A DNA stretch of 64,000 bases from Galeruca laticollis (GCA_963921935.1 OY998179.1:48714222-48778221); one strand, 5' to 3'; counted from the stretch's first letter, positions 45,746 through 57,411 are shown. Translations and numbers: made by a program. The notes: generated by a model not told the origin, from the sequence alone.

Positions 45746-45967
45746 GTAAAAACACAAGAGCTTTTTTTTTATCGGATAAATTTCTCTTTGCAACGAAACA
45801 GTTTTGCCAATCACTAATTTTACGAGAAAAACTGACATGATAAAATCGCGACACCGAAGGTGGAGCGATTTTATCTAATGTCAGTTTTTCGAGCAAATTT
45901 AGTGATTGGCAAAACTTTGAGTCAAAGAGGAATTTATCTAATAAAAGAAAACCTCGAGTGTTTTTTG
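45746..45967. repeat. Near-perfect palindrome with 104-bp arms
   Basis: Left arm 45746-45849 and right arm 45864-45967 are reverse complements at high identity, e.g. GTTTTGCCAATCACTAATTT against its complement at 45899-45917. The short centre contains ACACCGAAGGTGG, close in form to the CCGCGAAGCGG centre of the palindrome at 26920. It is foldback-MITE-like and able to form a cruciform or a long hairpin RNA. Confidence 0.9.
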
Positions 45968-45969
45968 GC

Positions 45970-47090
45970 AAGATAAATTAACGACAGAATATATGGATGA
46001 ACAACAACAATAATTGCGACTCATTGTCATTGTGTAAAAGTGACGTCCGCTTACTAGATATTGAGGAAGAGAAGTTTTTATCGCGATAAAAAAGGATGCA
46101 CCTTTTTTATCGATGGCAAAGTGACAATAACATTTCCAGGTATATGACATTTTAACATTGGAGTTAATTTATCGAGGTAAAAAAACTCCTGAGCAACTTC
46201 GTCGAACGATAGGGATAACCAATCATAAAGTAACATGTACAAAAAAAATAAAACGAAGCTGACATACCGAAAATACCGAAGCCACGAAAAAGTAACAGAT
46301 GAAGAGGCAGTGGGTAAAAACTCAAGATCGGAAGCGGTATAGTTTTTTTTTGGAGTTCGAGGATAGCGGTTTTTGAGGAGTCCTCAGAGTTTAAGTAACA
46401 TATAATTAAGTCGTAGTGTTTTAACTAACCAAGTGTAATTTATTTTAAAGGGGGGAAAAGAAAGCCGACGACTCCTGTTTCCCATGAAGTCGTGGGTGGT
46501 GACAGCCAGCTACGCTGCCTTCTCGTTCCTTTAGCAGGTTTCGAGACGCGTGCAGTAGCTCTTATGTCTGGCTTTTACTTACAGTTTTAAATAAACAAGT
46601 TATAAATGCATTCAGGCTATTACTAGTCACTTTACTACAGCAAAATGTTGTATAAACAACTCATTATGTTAAAGATCGCAATGAAAGAAGTTAAGGTTAG
46701 GAATACAGATGTGGAATGTGAACAGTTCAGTTTATTTACTGAGAAATAATAAGATTGCACTAAACTGATAGCTTAATGCAATGAACAATAAAAAAATCAA
46801 CATTACTTTCGTTTATCCCTTCATGATTAATTTACAAAGAAATAATTCAGTAGTAATAATCGAATTCACCATATTAGTTCGGTTAGTATACGCTAATATG
46901 ATTTGAACAATAAATTAAAACCTACCTAGTAAGTATTTGGAATAAGCGCCACTAAAAAATCACAGGAGGATAGCGTTGATTGATGACTTATATCAATCAA
47001 CGGCGAAAAGCTAAAAAAATTACATTCGTCGATATTGAGGGTACAATTAATAAATATGAGCATAATAAGTTTCATTAACATGATAAGGAA
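45970..47090. other. No gene recognised
   Basis: Contains a GC-richer patch at 46450-46560 (GCCGACGACTCCTGTTTCCC) and a short hairpin (TTGATTGATGACTTATATCAATCAA, 46977-47000). No gene. Confidence 0.45.
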
Positions 47091-47094
47091 TCTA

Positions 47095-49050
47095 TGGCAA
47101 TAATACCGAGTCCAAAAGCGACAATATGTTGTAATAAAATAAGTATATTCAGTGTATCACCATTTTCTTTAACAGGGCATCATAACATGCGGAATAAGTC
47201 GTATGCTAATATGCAATACATACAAAAATATCTCGATATAAACCGCCTGTTTCCTACGATTCTGATAAAACGATTTCGTTTACAGCTCTAATTACTCTAT
47301 TTTTATCTATCCCCTCTCTTCATTTTCAATCCACACGTTAGAATTGTAAGTGCCCTTAAAATATTCCTTTTTATTTGTGAGAGAAACCAGCTACATTTAA
47401 TTTCAACGTACAACGATAATCCACTCACGGCCAACGGGAAAGTATAACGGTCACATGGCGTTACCAGTGTGCTAAACAAATACAATAGTGAGATAGACAA
47501 TCAAACGTTAGCGTAGATAACTCTACCAGACAAATACGAATCGCACGTGCGCCTCTTGAGTATGTTTAACCGTACACTCCATACTTCACTAAACGTTTGT
47601 TTGCGAATGAGTAACGATCTTTTGTAAATCTTATAAAATGAGTATGCAAGTACACCATAAAGTGCAAATTGTAAAATGGTATTAACAGGATAATTCATAT
47701 CGAGAACTAGCAGAAAATTTGTTTATTGTGGCATTCGAAAATACCCAACCAATTAACAAGAAACAAGTGAGAACCGTTATAAAATGTTTTAAAGAACATG
47801 GATGTGTCACTCCTACACGCGTACACAAAATCGCCTAACCCAACCCGAAAAAGAAGATAGAGATATTTTAATTTGTGCCAGTGTGGAAAATAATCGCCTA
47901 CAATCGTCCACTCATTCAGCAAAGGATTTTGATGTTGAACCGAAAACGATTCGGACTGTATCAAAAAAAATGGTTATCGTAGTTTTAAACTGAAAAAGAG
48001 CCATGAAATTTTTCCAGACGATCAATTTCGAAGAATGGAATTTTGTGATGTGAAGTAGTTATGGAAAAAATACAATTAGACGCAAACTTTTCGATAAATA
48101 TTTTGTTCACAGATTAATCGAATTTTCCCATACACGGTGCACATAATTCATCCGTTATTCGATATTGGTCAAGGACAAATCTACACAAACATTACAATAG
48201 TAGAACTCAATATGCCCAAAAGGTAAATGTTTGGGCTGGAATATTAGGTGAACATTTAATTGGACTATTTTTGATTGACGGCAATTTAACCGGACAAAAA
48301 TATTTGGACATGCTGGAAAATCAAATTACTCCTGCCCTTATACAATTAGGTGTCAACTTCAATGATATCTGGTACCAACATGACGGTTGTGCATCACATA
48401 ATTATCGACTAGCAATACATTTTTTAAGTACACAATTTCCCAATCGGATAATCTCCACGAATGGTAACATTAGATGGCCTGCGAGATCTCTAGATTTGGC
48501 TCCCAACGATTTCTTTTTCTGGGGTAATGTGAAATCGAGAATTTATGGATTCCAAGAAAACAAAGCCACTTCTCTGAATGAACTAAGGGAACAAATTTTG
48601 GAAATAACACCTGAAATGCTCATACGTGTTCGTCAAGAATTTTATAAGCGTCTCGGTTACTGTTTAGCTCAAAACAGGGGTTTATTCGAACATTTGATTT
48701 AAGTTCATTGAAGGCTTAATAAGTTTTATTTTTTAATTTATTGCATATCAGAATATCACTTTTATTTAAAAATTGTAGGGATTTTCATTAGAATTCGATT
48801 TTATGTTTCTTATCGAAAACGTTTTTTAATTTGTACTGTGTGTGTTTACACATAAAATTAGTTCTCATTTGCATACACACGATAAAGATACTGAAATTTT
48901 TTTTATTAACACATTCCAACCACAGCAGATGTTCCGAGACCAATTTAACGTTGCCAAAATCTGAAAAAAAGTAAAGGTTTTAACCGCTTTCAAACTGAAA
49001 ACTAGAACAATTTCCAGCATTACAATAAAATGTTCAACGAATAGATGGGA
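47095..49050 (+). mobile_element. Tc1/mariner-like element, copy A
   Basis: Forward-strand counterpart of 22620-24590. Homology covers about 540 bp of 5' flank, the transposase and about 350 bp of 3' flank, so most of the element is present in both. By my count the second and third catalytic Asp are separated by 41 residues (DD41D), a spacing reported for some mariner-related groups. Confidence 0.8.
47638..48702 (+). pseudogene. Mariner-like transposase, copy A
   Basis: The ATG at 47638 starts the HTH region (MSMQVHHKVQIVKWY then a stop; SYRELAENLFIVAFENTQP). After stops and frameshifts in 47680-48120 the DDE core reads ILFTD followed by a stop where Glu is expected, then SSVIRYWSRTNLHKHYNS. 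The open frame 48271-48702 carries YLDMLENQITPALIQLGVNF, WYQHDGCASHNYR (second Asp), RWPARSLDLAPNDFFFWG (third Asp) and ITPEMLIRVRQEF...LGYC. About 355 codons, a normal length. The C-terminal half is intact while the N-terminal half is broken, the opposite of copy B around the first Asp. Confidence 0.87.
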
Positions 49051-49054
49051 TTTA

Positions 49055-50275
49055 TTATATCTTGATCTGTTACAACCTCTTAAATTATCATAATTAAAAG
49101 ATTCTTATAACTTGTTCTCATGTTAGAACAATGCATTTTACAATTAATATAAATATAAAATGAAAAATGGGAACACTGTTGTATCTACAAAGAATTTGAG
49201 GGCATGTATTTTCTTTCCACTTTATGAGATCCTGTTAGCGAAAAAGAAGAATTGATATATTTGTAAACACATATTATTAATAATACAAATTAAAATACGA
49301 CTTATTTCGCATGTTAGGTATGTTATGTTATCCTGTTAGCGAAGAGGAGTAATACACTGAATTTATATGTATTTTGTTTCTTTCTAACACATTGACGGTA
49401 AAACGTATGTTCCCTCGTAATGTTCCTAACACTGTATATTGTATTTCAAAAATATTCTTTCGTCAAAGTTGCTATTCTACACAAACAAAACCGTCTAGTT
49501 GAAAACTTTATTTCCGATGTTCAAGGTTACAGAAAGAAAAAATGTAAATTGTTTTTATTGGGATAAAGAAGGAAGACATCGGCAAACCATTATATATATT
49601 TTAAATAAAAAACATTTTTACAACTGAAAATTAAATGTTTCCTCAAGATATTTTCACCATTAAAAAACTTTCAAAGAATATTAATGATTGAATGAATAAT
49701 CAAAAGGACACCCCGTACTTTCAGTTATAAATATTAGCCTCATTTCGGTATTTGTGTTCTAGATAAACCTGTTAACTGCTGGAATAGCAACTGAGTGATG
49801 ATAGATGATAAGCGCAGGAAAGGAAGGTCCCTGAAGGGGATTTAACCGACGACTTTGCAAATAATTGGATTGAAACCGGTTAGAGCAGAACGAATGAGCA
49901 AAATTATATGTAATGATAAAATTGTTGATAAATCAACTTATTCACAAGCTGCAAAAGTAAATAGAGTAATTGTATATTTGCCTCGAAAATAATCAGTAAC
50001 AATACTTTTCTCAAAATTTTGTTAAAACATATATTCAACACATGATAGTTTATAAAAGGACAGAAAATATAAGGATTGTTTATACAATTTTTTTGGCACC
50101 ACACTTTCTGAATAAAATTATCCACCTGTTCCTTCAATCCCCTATGGATAAATAACTATATAATTTTCAACGAAAAGGGGTAGCGTGTGATATTGCATTT
50201 AAAAGGGTTTTCAATTCTATTAAGTAATATAGGACTTACTGCTTTTTGTACGTTGATAATAATAAGAATTGATTT
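49055..50275. other. No gene recognised
   Basis: AT-rich. A similar phrase (ATCCTGTTAGCGAA, then AAGAAG or GAGGAG) occurs at about 49228 and 49331, a possible short tandem duplication. No ORF of note. Confidence 0.5.
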
Positions 50276-50278
50276 GTA

Positions 50279-50455
50279 ATGAAATTGACTGTCTCGACCC
50301 TTACTTCGTGGAATATGCTCATATTAGTGTTTTTAAATGAAACTCAAGGTCTCTAGTTAATTCCACAATATAATACAAGTTATTGAAAATTCTAAAAAAT
50401 TGACAATTGTTTCGATAAATCAATATCATCGTCAGAATGACGATGATATCGATTA
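50279..50455 (-). repeat. Penelope-like 3' tail, reverse orientation
   Basis: Starts CTGTCTCGACCCTTACTTCG and continues through AACTCAAGGTCTCTAGTTAA and AATCAATATCATCGTCAGAA, then turns back on itself (GACGATGATATCGATTAA) for about 20 bp, a short inverted junction. Confidence 0.8.
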
Positions 50456-50459
50456 ACAC

Positions 50460-51300
50460 TAATTAATTTATAAATCAAATACTGCCACAGAAAGAGATAA
50501 AGTTTAAGTAATTCAAAATGATTTAAAATAGTTTCAATCATATGCTCAAACAAGGCTCCGTTCATTTCTTGGAAATAGCCGTTTTTAAATAATTCTAGAA
50601 CGTTTTCAACATTTCTGCGCCGATTTAAGTAATTTCATGGCGTATTCAATGTTTTACATAATAATTAATGTTAATTGACTTACTGTCATAGAGTTTTGAT
50701 ATTTTATTGTTCCATAGTGAAGTCATGTTGGAAGGATAGGGTGATCACGACTTTCAGAACTTGAAGAAGTCATATAAAATATAGATCTCGCCTAGGCCCA
50801 TTTCGTCTCAGTTTGATTAACACCTAATAAAATTGTAATTGACTTAATTTTAGTCCTTTTAAAGATATTTAATACGATTAAGTGATGAAAGGAAACCTAA
50901 TATAGAAGTTGATTGATTCCATCAAGTGATACTAAAAGAGTATTCATAGCATTAGCTCTTTAATTAAACAAGGAACTGCTTGTAAGATTATTAATGAGTT
51001 AAATTAGCATTAATTATGAACGGATAGTTCATTAAAATAGACTTAAAAGGATTTTCAGTAGAACCAATCATTGTACTGTACAACAAAAATATGGAAGACC
51101 GAGTATTTTGAATTTGATTAAGCTATTTAGCAAACACCGTAAGATGATTGTGCTTATAACTGCACCAATGTGTGGAGTCCGATTCAATATCATATGAACG
51201 AAAAGTCTGGGGCAAAGTAAAATGAATGCATAACCACCAAATTTAAAATTTTTTTTTCGTGTTTAATTTGTCTATTGAGCATATTTTTGTCGTGCAGTTC
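50460..51300. other. No gene recognised
   Basis: AT-rich spacer. Nothing supportable. Confidence 0.5.
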
Positions 51301-51302
51301 TG

Positions 51303-51600
51303 ACAAAAATGTTATTTAGATTTCACTTAAAGAACCAAACCCCTCTAGAACAATGGGTAAAAGCAACTAGATTGGAAAATTTCACCCATATACCTCATAC
51401 CCTGATATGCAGTCAGCTTCAGATAGATTATTCAGAGTTAACGGCAAGCAAAAAAAAATCCAATTCAGTGCCATCAGTATTTGATTTTACAAGGTATAAT
51501 AAGGAAAATAAATCTAAACGTAGAAAATTGGAGCGAGCTCATCACCTTGACGTAGAGGTAAACTATTGTAGGTCTTCGGTTACCAACTGGTGGGTCGTGA
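51303..51600 (+). pseudogene. THAP zinc-finger fragment
   Basis: The frame 51309-51677 begins LFRFHLKNQTPLEQWVKATR, then LENFTHIPHTLICS, a Tyr/Gln-altered version of the S-x-H-F box, and SNSVPSVFDF near codon 55. The order F-x-x-P/H-L-K-N...W...ICS...VPSxF is that of the THAP domain. The first zinc-binding Cys pair is missing and the expected His after ICS is absent, so zinc binding would fail. A basic KSKRRKLER stretch follows, then a GTGAGT donor-like site near 51608. Confidence 0.65.
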
Positions 51601-51942
51601 AAGGGTTGCAGGTGAGTCGCGACATGATTCTTCAACTATTTTTTTGGTTCCTGTTTTTTGGCAACTGGAGCAGATAACAGAATCACTACTCCTCCGAGGC
51701 AGGTGGAATATACTCCGGCAATGCCCCCCTCCCGTTCTACCGATACACTGTTGAAGGTAGCGCCCCGTAAGCACTATTATTTATCAACCTCAGTCACTCA
51801 GTCTTACTTTGGACATCGTGCATTGAGTTACATATTTAGTGCAGATAGTTGTACAACGTTTTTGTGGTTGGTTTGAATTTTCGCTTTGAGATTTAGTAAA
51901 GTTTTGTATATGGACAAGTGGTAGAAAACAGGATCTTTTACT

Positions 51943-52266
51943 ATGATGACAATTTCGCAAGTAACTGTTGATGAAGGCGAACCTGGCCCATCAAATACTG
52001 AGCCAATTATTTCTGAAAAGGGTAAAGTACAGGCGAATGCAAAGAAATCAAAAACTTTTTTCAAAAAATATAGTAGCAATTATATCAAATATGGGTTTAC
52101 ATTTGTAGGCACAGAGGAAGAACCGTCACCCCTTATGTCAAATTTGCTTTGAAACATTGGAAAATCAAAGCATGAAGCTTTCTAAGCTAGAAAGCCACAT
52201 TTCAACCAAACACTCAGAATGCGTTATTAGCCCACCAAAATAAAAAAAAAGAGATTTTTTATCGAC
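51943..52266 (+). pseudogene. BED-type zinc finger of hAT-like (ZBED5/SCAND3-like) protein
   Basis: The ATG at 51943 opens MTISQVTVDEGEPGPSNTEP and then KYSSNYIKYGFTFVGTEEEP. After a frameshift near 52135 the zinc finger reads PLCQICFETLENQSMKLSK and LESHISTKH (C-x2-C...H-x5-H). This is the N-terminal BED finger arrangement of ZBED5/SCAND3-like hAT-derived transposases. The RNase H-like catalytic body is not found downstream, where the LTR-like repeat begins at 52403. The region upstream (51670-51940) may be the element's 5' untranslated part. Confidence 0.7.
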
Positions 52267-52402
52267 TAGACAAGTATGGAAAATATATCCACAGGAGGTG
52301 AAAATAAAATGGTTACAATGGTTTCGTGCCAATTGTCATTGATGATTGCCAAAAAAGGTGTTTAACGTTAATTTTTCAAATTTAAAGTTACTTCCCAATC
52401 AC

Positions 52403-53105
52403 TGTTCAGGATTATAAAATCTTGAATTTTATTGTTTACGATATTTTTAAAATATGTAATATATTTGTATGTTACTTCTTTTCGTCATTGTATATATTTA
52501 AAGCGTAAATTCATTTTAGTTGCTAGCGTTGTGAAAATATGTTTCAGAATTGATAAGATCTTTTGTATTGTTGTAAATTCAAAGGATAGTTTCACTTTAT
52601 TCCCAGCTTTTGTTAAATACCTTTAAAATATCACGTTTTGCGACAATAATTGTAAATAGTTTTGTTTGGGCATTGAAAGAGCACATTTTTGAAAGTTGAC
52701 ATATTGTCGCATTGTGTTTGAAATCCTATAGTTAGGAAAATGTCACGTTTCACACTATTATCTACTGTATTGTAAAAACCCTAAATTTAGTGTCACTTCT
52801 GCGTGAATTTTATGGTCGACGATCGGAAGATTTGTAAGAAATTTTTGAATAACCTTTCTGAGTAAAAAGGTTACAATTGCTATTGGAGTATTCAATAGAA
52901 ATTAAAATATCTATTGGAGGCACCCATAGTTGATTCTTGTCGATGGACCCGACGAGTCAAATGATACTGGCCAATAGGAAATATTTATTTTCGTTTGGTC
53001 AACCCAATCCACGGGTAAACACGCCCCTTGCAGATTTCTATTTCACACGTCTTACAACGTGAAGAAATCAGTTTTTCACACTCATCGAAGCGAGTTCAAC
53101 TCTCT
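52403..53105. repeat. LTR-like repeat copy 2 (uninterrupted)
   Basis: Aligns with 8152-8220 joined to about 9541-10140, with about 85% identity by eye: TGTTCAGGATTATAAAATCT start, AACCTTTCTGAGTAAA, GATACTGGCCAATAGGAAAT, CAACCCAATCCACG. It lacks the 8221-9540 block, giving the empty site at about 52471. It ends near 53105, inside what is the first tandem unit of copy 1. Confidence 0.8.
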
Positions 53106-53172
53106 GTTTATTCGGTTTTTTCATATTAATCATATCAGTAGAAGTTGAACTGTATTTATTTAAAGCAACTAA

Positions 53173-53530
53173 TTAAATTTGTAACACGTTAAAGTTTTTT
53201 CTATTCGCCAATTTCCCCCAAAAATATAACAAATTGTTACATTTGTTACCTATTTTCTTTGATAACATGACAAATGCGCACTTGCCCCGTTTCTTACTCA
53301 AACATATATGATCATTTCTGGCTCCGTGGGAAAATCGCTCAACTCTTAGGTCTAAGCCTACAACGTTGAATGTCCGACCTTGTGATTTTTTAATAGCCTT
53401 TGCAAATAATAATTTTATTGGAAACTGCAATCTTTTAAATTGGAATGGAGAATCCGTTGGTATGGCATTTACATAATTAACACGGTTTCTCCAATTTCAC
53501 AATCTGTCAGATTTTTGTTAAGTACTTTTC
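53173..53530 (-). pseudogene. Helitron/Helentron PIF1-like helicase C-terminal fragment
   Basis: The reverse-strand translation reads IPTDSPFQFKRLQFPIKLLF, AKAIKKSQGRTFNVVGLDLR and VERFSHG. The IPTD...FKRxQFPxxLxFAxxIxKSQGQT order and the F-S-H-G box are the last helicase motifs of Helitron Rep-helicase proteins, with Arg for Gln in SQGRT and the final VALSR motif degraded. GETVLI upstream fits too. The fragment is cut at 53536 by the Penelope dimer; weak helicase-like text (NNGRCFKISNKYK) spans the far side of that insert near 54371-54410. Whether it belongs to the same family as the insert at 8221 is unknown. Confidence 0.8.
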
Positions 53531-53535
53531 TGGCC

Positions 53536-53547
53536 GTCTTTGTATTT
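53536..53547. repeat. 12-bp target-site duplication, left
   Basis: GTCTTTGTATTT is repeated exactly at 54359-54370, bracketing the Penelope dimer. Confidence 0.85.
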
Positions 53548-54358
53548 GTGTTTTTAAACGAAACTCAAGGTCTCTAGTTAATTCCACAATATAATACAAG
53601 TTATTGAAAATTCTAAAAAATGACAATTGTTTCGATAAATCAATATCATCGTCAGAATGACAGAAGTTACATTTCATTTTATGCCTACCTGATGTTTAGT
53701 AGTTATATTTGGCTAGACCAAGAAGTAACCTAACTTTTGATTGGCTTAATATATGTTTATAGAAAAAAGAAGAAGATGTGATATTACAAATATTGAAGCT
53801 TAGATATTATTAGCCCTATGGTGATATCCTGGATATCATTTTTCCAATTAAGATCAGTATAACTGTGCAATGATATAGAAAACCAGGAAAACTATATCTG
53901 CTGATCTTTTCAATTATCACTTAAGAAGACAGTTTATTAGTGGAGAATTCCCTAGATTTAACTGTTCATTGACAACTTCATATTGTGGGTTTCTTAAATG
54001 TCTTCTAATTTACAGTTCTTCAAAGAAATCCAGTTCTTGTTTCTTTTCACTAATAATATCTAAGCTTCAATATTTGTAATATCACATCTTCTTCTTTTTT
54101 CTATAAACATATATTAAGCCAATCAAAAGTTAGGTTACTTCTTGGTCTAGCCAAATATAACTACTAAACATCAGGTAGGCATAAAATGAAATGTAACTTC
54201 TGTCATTCTGACGATGATATTGATTTATCGAAACAATTGTCATTTTTTAGAATTTTCAATAACTTGTATTATATTGTGGAATTAACTAGAGACCTTGAGT
54301 TTCATTTATAAACACTAATATGAGAATATTCCACGAAGTAAGGGTCGAGACAGTCAAT
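53548..54358. mobile_element. Inverted-dimer Penelope-like insertion
   Basis: The left part (to about 54045) is the Penelope 3' end in reverse orientation: tail, then the coding C-terminus read on the minus strand (QELDFFEEL, NPQYEVVNEQLN). The right part (about 54045-54358) is the 3' tail in forward orientation ending GGGTCGAGACAGTCAAT. The two tails are long inverted repeats with near identity. The element interrupts a Helitron helicase and is bounded by a 12-bp duplication. Head-to-head 3' ends are consistent with the complex terminal arrangements known in Penelope elements. Confidence 0.88.
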
Positions 54359-54370
54359 GTCTTTGTATTT
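54359..54370. repeat. 12-bp target-site duplication, right
   Basis: Second GTCTTTGTATTT, directly after the Penelope tail. Confidence 0.85.
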
Positions 54371-55250
54371 ATTAGATATTTTAAAACAACGACCATTATT
54401 ACGTAAACATTATTAAGTATGTAGTTATATCTGACATTCGATCTTCCACATCTTTAAACAGTTGTAAAACATTCAACTGCCTTGCATAAATCACCTTTTG
54501 TAAGAGTGATTCTATTGTTAGAGTAAGGTACTATCAGATTTAAAGTTATGACCGTTTTCTATAAACAGAACAATACAATTGAAATTTCCAACTGTTAGGT
54601 AGTTAATTGGTAGAATAAACCATCAGATTTCAAAATAATCCAAACATTTAAAATAAAAATCGGAATATTTATGTTCAAACCATTTTCCTTGCGGCAATTT
54701 AATTTCATTCACTGTGTGGTCAATAACGAGTTTAGTTTTTATGTTTGATCAATCAAAGTTACTGCGGCAAGCAGACAAACATGCAACAGTATTGATTGGT
54801 TTATAACAACTGAGTTTTAATAAAATGATCTGTTTTTGTAAACATGAAACAGCGCTTTACAGAAAGACAACTAAAACCAGATTTCGATTGGCAATAAACC
54901 CAAATAGAAACACAAACCAGATTATAAAGAACAATGAACGAACCCTGTCGAAATACGACTCCGAATGGAACAGCTAATATCAGCAGTGCTTAATTTATTA
55001 TCCATTCCTCTTGAATACAGTCTTGTAATTTAAGAATCTGTTGGATTTAATAGTGGTTGCAAATATTTATGATTCTTTATCATTTATCTTTGTCATATTC
55101 AATTAATAAGTGGAAAAATTGTATCAGAATGAATCAAAGAAAACAAAAAATAATGTAGTTAAACAGATAAACAGACACTTGAGAAGTGCACATGTTAAAC
55201 ACAAAATAGTGGTATTACTATGAGAAAACATGTTTCAAGTACACTACATT
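54371..55250. other. No firm gene; possible helicase continuation at left edge
   Basis: The first 40-50 bp may continue the Helitron helicase on the minus strand. The rest is AT-rich without supportable features. Confidence 0.4.
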
Positions 55251-55256
55251 AAATGG

Positions 55257-55680
55257 AATTTACTGTCTCGACCCTTACTCTGGAATCTACTTATATTGTT
55301 TTTATTTAAATGAAACTACTGTTACTAGATAATTCCACAATATATTGAAAAAAGAAGAGGTATGATATTACAAATATTAAAGCTTAGATATTATTAGCCC
55401 TATGGTGATATCCTGGATATCATTTTTCCAATTAAGATCAGTATAACTGTGCAATGATATAGAAAACCAGGAAAACTATATCTGCTGATCTTTACAATTT
55501 TCACTTAAGAAGACAGTTTAAAAGTGGAGAGATCCCTACATTTATCTGTTGAGTGACGACTCCATATTGTGGATCTCTTAAGTGTCTTCTAATTTCTAAC
55601 TCTTCGAGGAAATCCAGTTCTTATCACAAATATGTAGTACTTCTAGTTCTGTGTTAGGTGTCAATGAATGTTTGGTGTCA
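55257..55680 (-). pseudogene. Penelope-like 3' end and GIY-YIG-adjacent C-terminus
   Basis: The minus strand holds the terminal tail (CTGTCTCGACCCTTACTC at 55263) and upstream coding text HSLTPNTELEVLHICDK, with EELEIRRHLRDPQYG in another frame. It matches the C-terminus of the forward copy at 62786-62960. The 5' side breaks at about 55680, where an unrelated LINE begins. Confidence 0.8.
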
Positions 55681-57410
55681 AATAGATGTTTTAACATGTA
55701 TAAAAAGGTTAAAGAAACGGCTGGGTTGATCAAGCCCAGAACAATATGTAAACTGACCGACAAACAAGGAAATCTAGTAATAGACAAACAAGACAAGATA
55801 AAGGTATGGAGCAATTACATCTCAGAACTATTTAAAGATGCAAGACCGCAGCGGCCACAGATAATAGATAAATCAGGTCCTGCCATCACCGTCGATGAAG
55901 TGCAATCAGCGGTGCAACAAATGAAAGATGGAAGAGCTCCTGGACCAGACAACTTTAGATCTGAAATTCTCAAACTTTTCGACGAATCTGGAATCACACA
56001 ACTAACAGAGATGTTCAATCTCATCTATGAAAAAGGCGAACTACCGAAAGATTGGCTACTGTCGGAATTTGTTATAATACCAAAGAAACCAGGAGCAAAG
56101 AGATGCGAAGATCATAGAACTATCAGTCTCATGAGTCATCTATTGAAACTATTCCTTAAAAATTATTCACAGAAGAATATACAAAAAGTGTGAAGATTAT
56201 ATGTCGGAAACTCAATTCGGTTTCCGAGATGCGGTAGGTACTAGAGAGGCACTATTCAGTGTACAGGTATTATTCCAGAGATGTAGAGACGTCAACTGCG
56301 ACGTATATGCTTGTTTTGTAGACTACAGTAAAGCTTTTGATCGAGTACAACATCACAAACTAGTGGAAATATTAAATACTGTTGGGATCGATGGAAGAGA
56401 CTTGGAAATAATATCGAGACTATATTGGGATCAGTCAGCATATGTGTCCGTAGAAGGAGAAAAATCAGATGCCATAAAGATCGCACGAGGTGTAAGGCAA
56501 GGATGCGTATTGTCCCCTCTATTATTTAATGTTTATTCAGAATACATATTTAGAGAGGCTCTCGAGGACGTAGATGAAGGAATATTACTAAATGGTAAAA
56601 GATTAAACAACATCAGATACGCTGACGATACAGTGATTATGGCTGGAGACCTCAATGGATTACAACAACTAATGAACAGAGTGTATTCAGTTAGTCTAGA
56701 ATACGGTCTCGATATAAATGTCAACAAAACGAAGTACATGGTAATCAGCAAAAGTCAGATTCCACAGGAGCACCTCACCCTAAATCAGCTACAAATTGAG
56801 AGGGTCGGTAAATACACATATTTAGGAACTACACTCAATGACCAATGGGACCACTCACAAGAAATCCGCTGTAGAATAGAGAAAGCAAGGGCCGTATTTC
56901 TCAAAATGGCATCAGTTTTTAAAAGTCGATCTCTGACGTTAACTACCAAAATAAGACTCCTTCGCTGCTACGTTTTCTCCGTCTTACTGTACGGGGTCGA
57001 ATCATGGACCTTGACCGACGCAACAACAAAAAAACTCGAAAGCTTTGAAATGTGGCTCTATCGTAGAATATTAAGAATCTCATGGACAGACCATGTGTCC
57101 AACGTAGAGGTCTGCAGAAAAATGCAGAAAGACACCGAATTAATAAAAACGATAAAGATCCGCAAGCTAGAATATTTCGGTCATATAATGCGAAATGAGA
57201 AAAGGTTCAGTCTATTACAAAATATCTTGCAAGGGAAGATCCCTAGTAAACGTGGCCCAGGACGACGGAGAAATTCATGGCTCAAAAATCTCAGGACATG
57301 GTTTTCAACAACTACTACAGGACTATTCCGTGCAGCAGCAAATAAAATCATAATAGCCAGAATGATCGCCAACATCCGGACCGGATAGGCACTAGAAGAA
57401 GAAGAAGATG
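55681..57410 (+). mobile_element. RTE-type LINE, 5' truncated
   Basis: Starts abruptly at the junction with the Penelope fragment and ends in (GAA)n after the ORF2 stop (57386-57388), at about 57409. Simple-repeat 3' ends are typical of RTE-clade LINEs. It lies inside a mariner-like transposase remnant that resumes at 57412. Confidence 0.85.
55690..57388 (+). pseudogene. RTE-like endonuclease-reverse transcriptase (RT and tail)
   Basis: The frame to 56193 has QMKDGRAPGPDNFRSEILKL, LPKDWLLSEFVIIPKKPG and DHRTISLMSHLLKL. After a single frameshift near 56195 an open frame of 395 codons follows: ETQFGFRDAVGTREALFSVQ, ACFVDYSKAFDRVQHHKLVE, GVRQGCVLSPLLFNVYSE, IRYADDTVIM (catalytic pair intact), GLDINVNKTKYM, YTYLGTTLNDQWDHSQEIRC, then the tail SWTLTDATTKKLESFEMWLY, RRILRISWTDHVSN and RGPGRRRNSWL. 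The sequence is of the HmRTE type seen in Lepidoptera and other insects. The endonuclease is absent through 5' truncation. Only one frameshift and no internal stop in the RT body make this the youngest-looking LINE here. Confidence 0.92.
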
Positions 57411-57411
57411 T

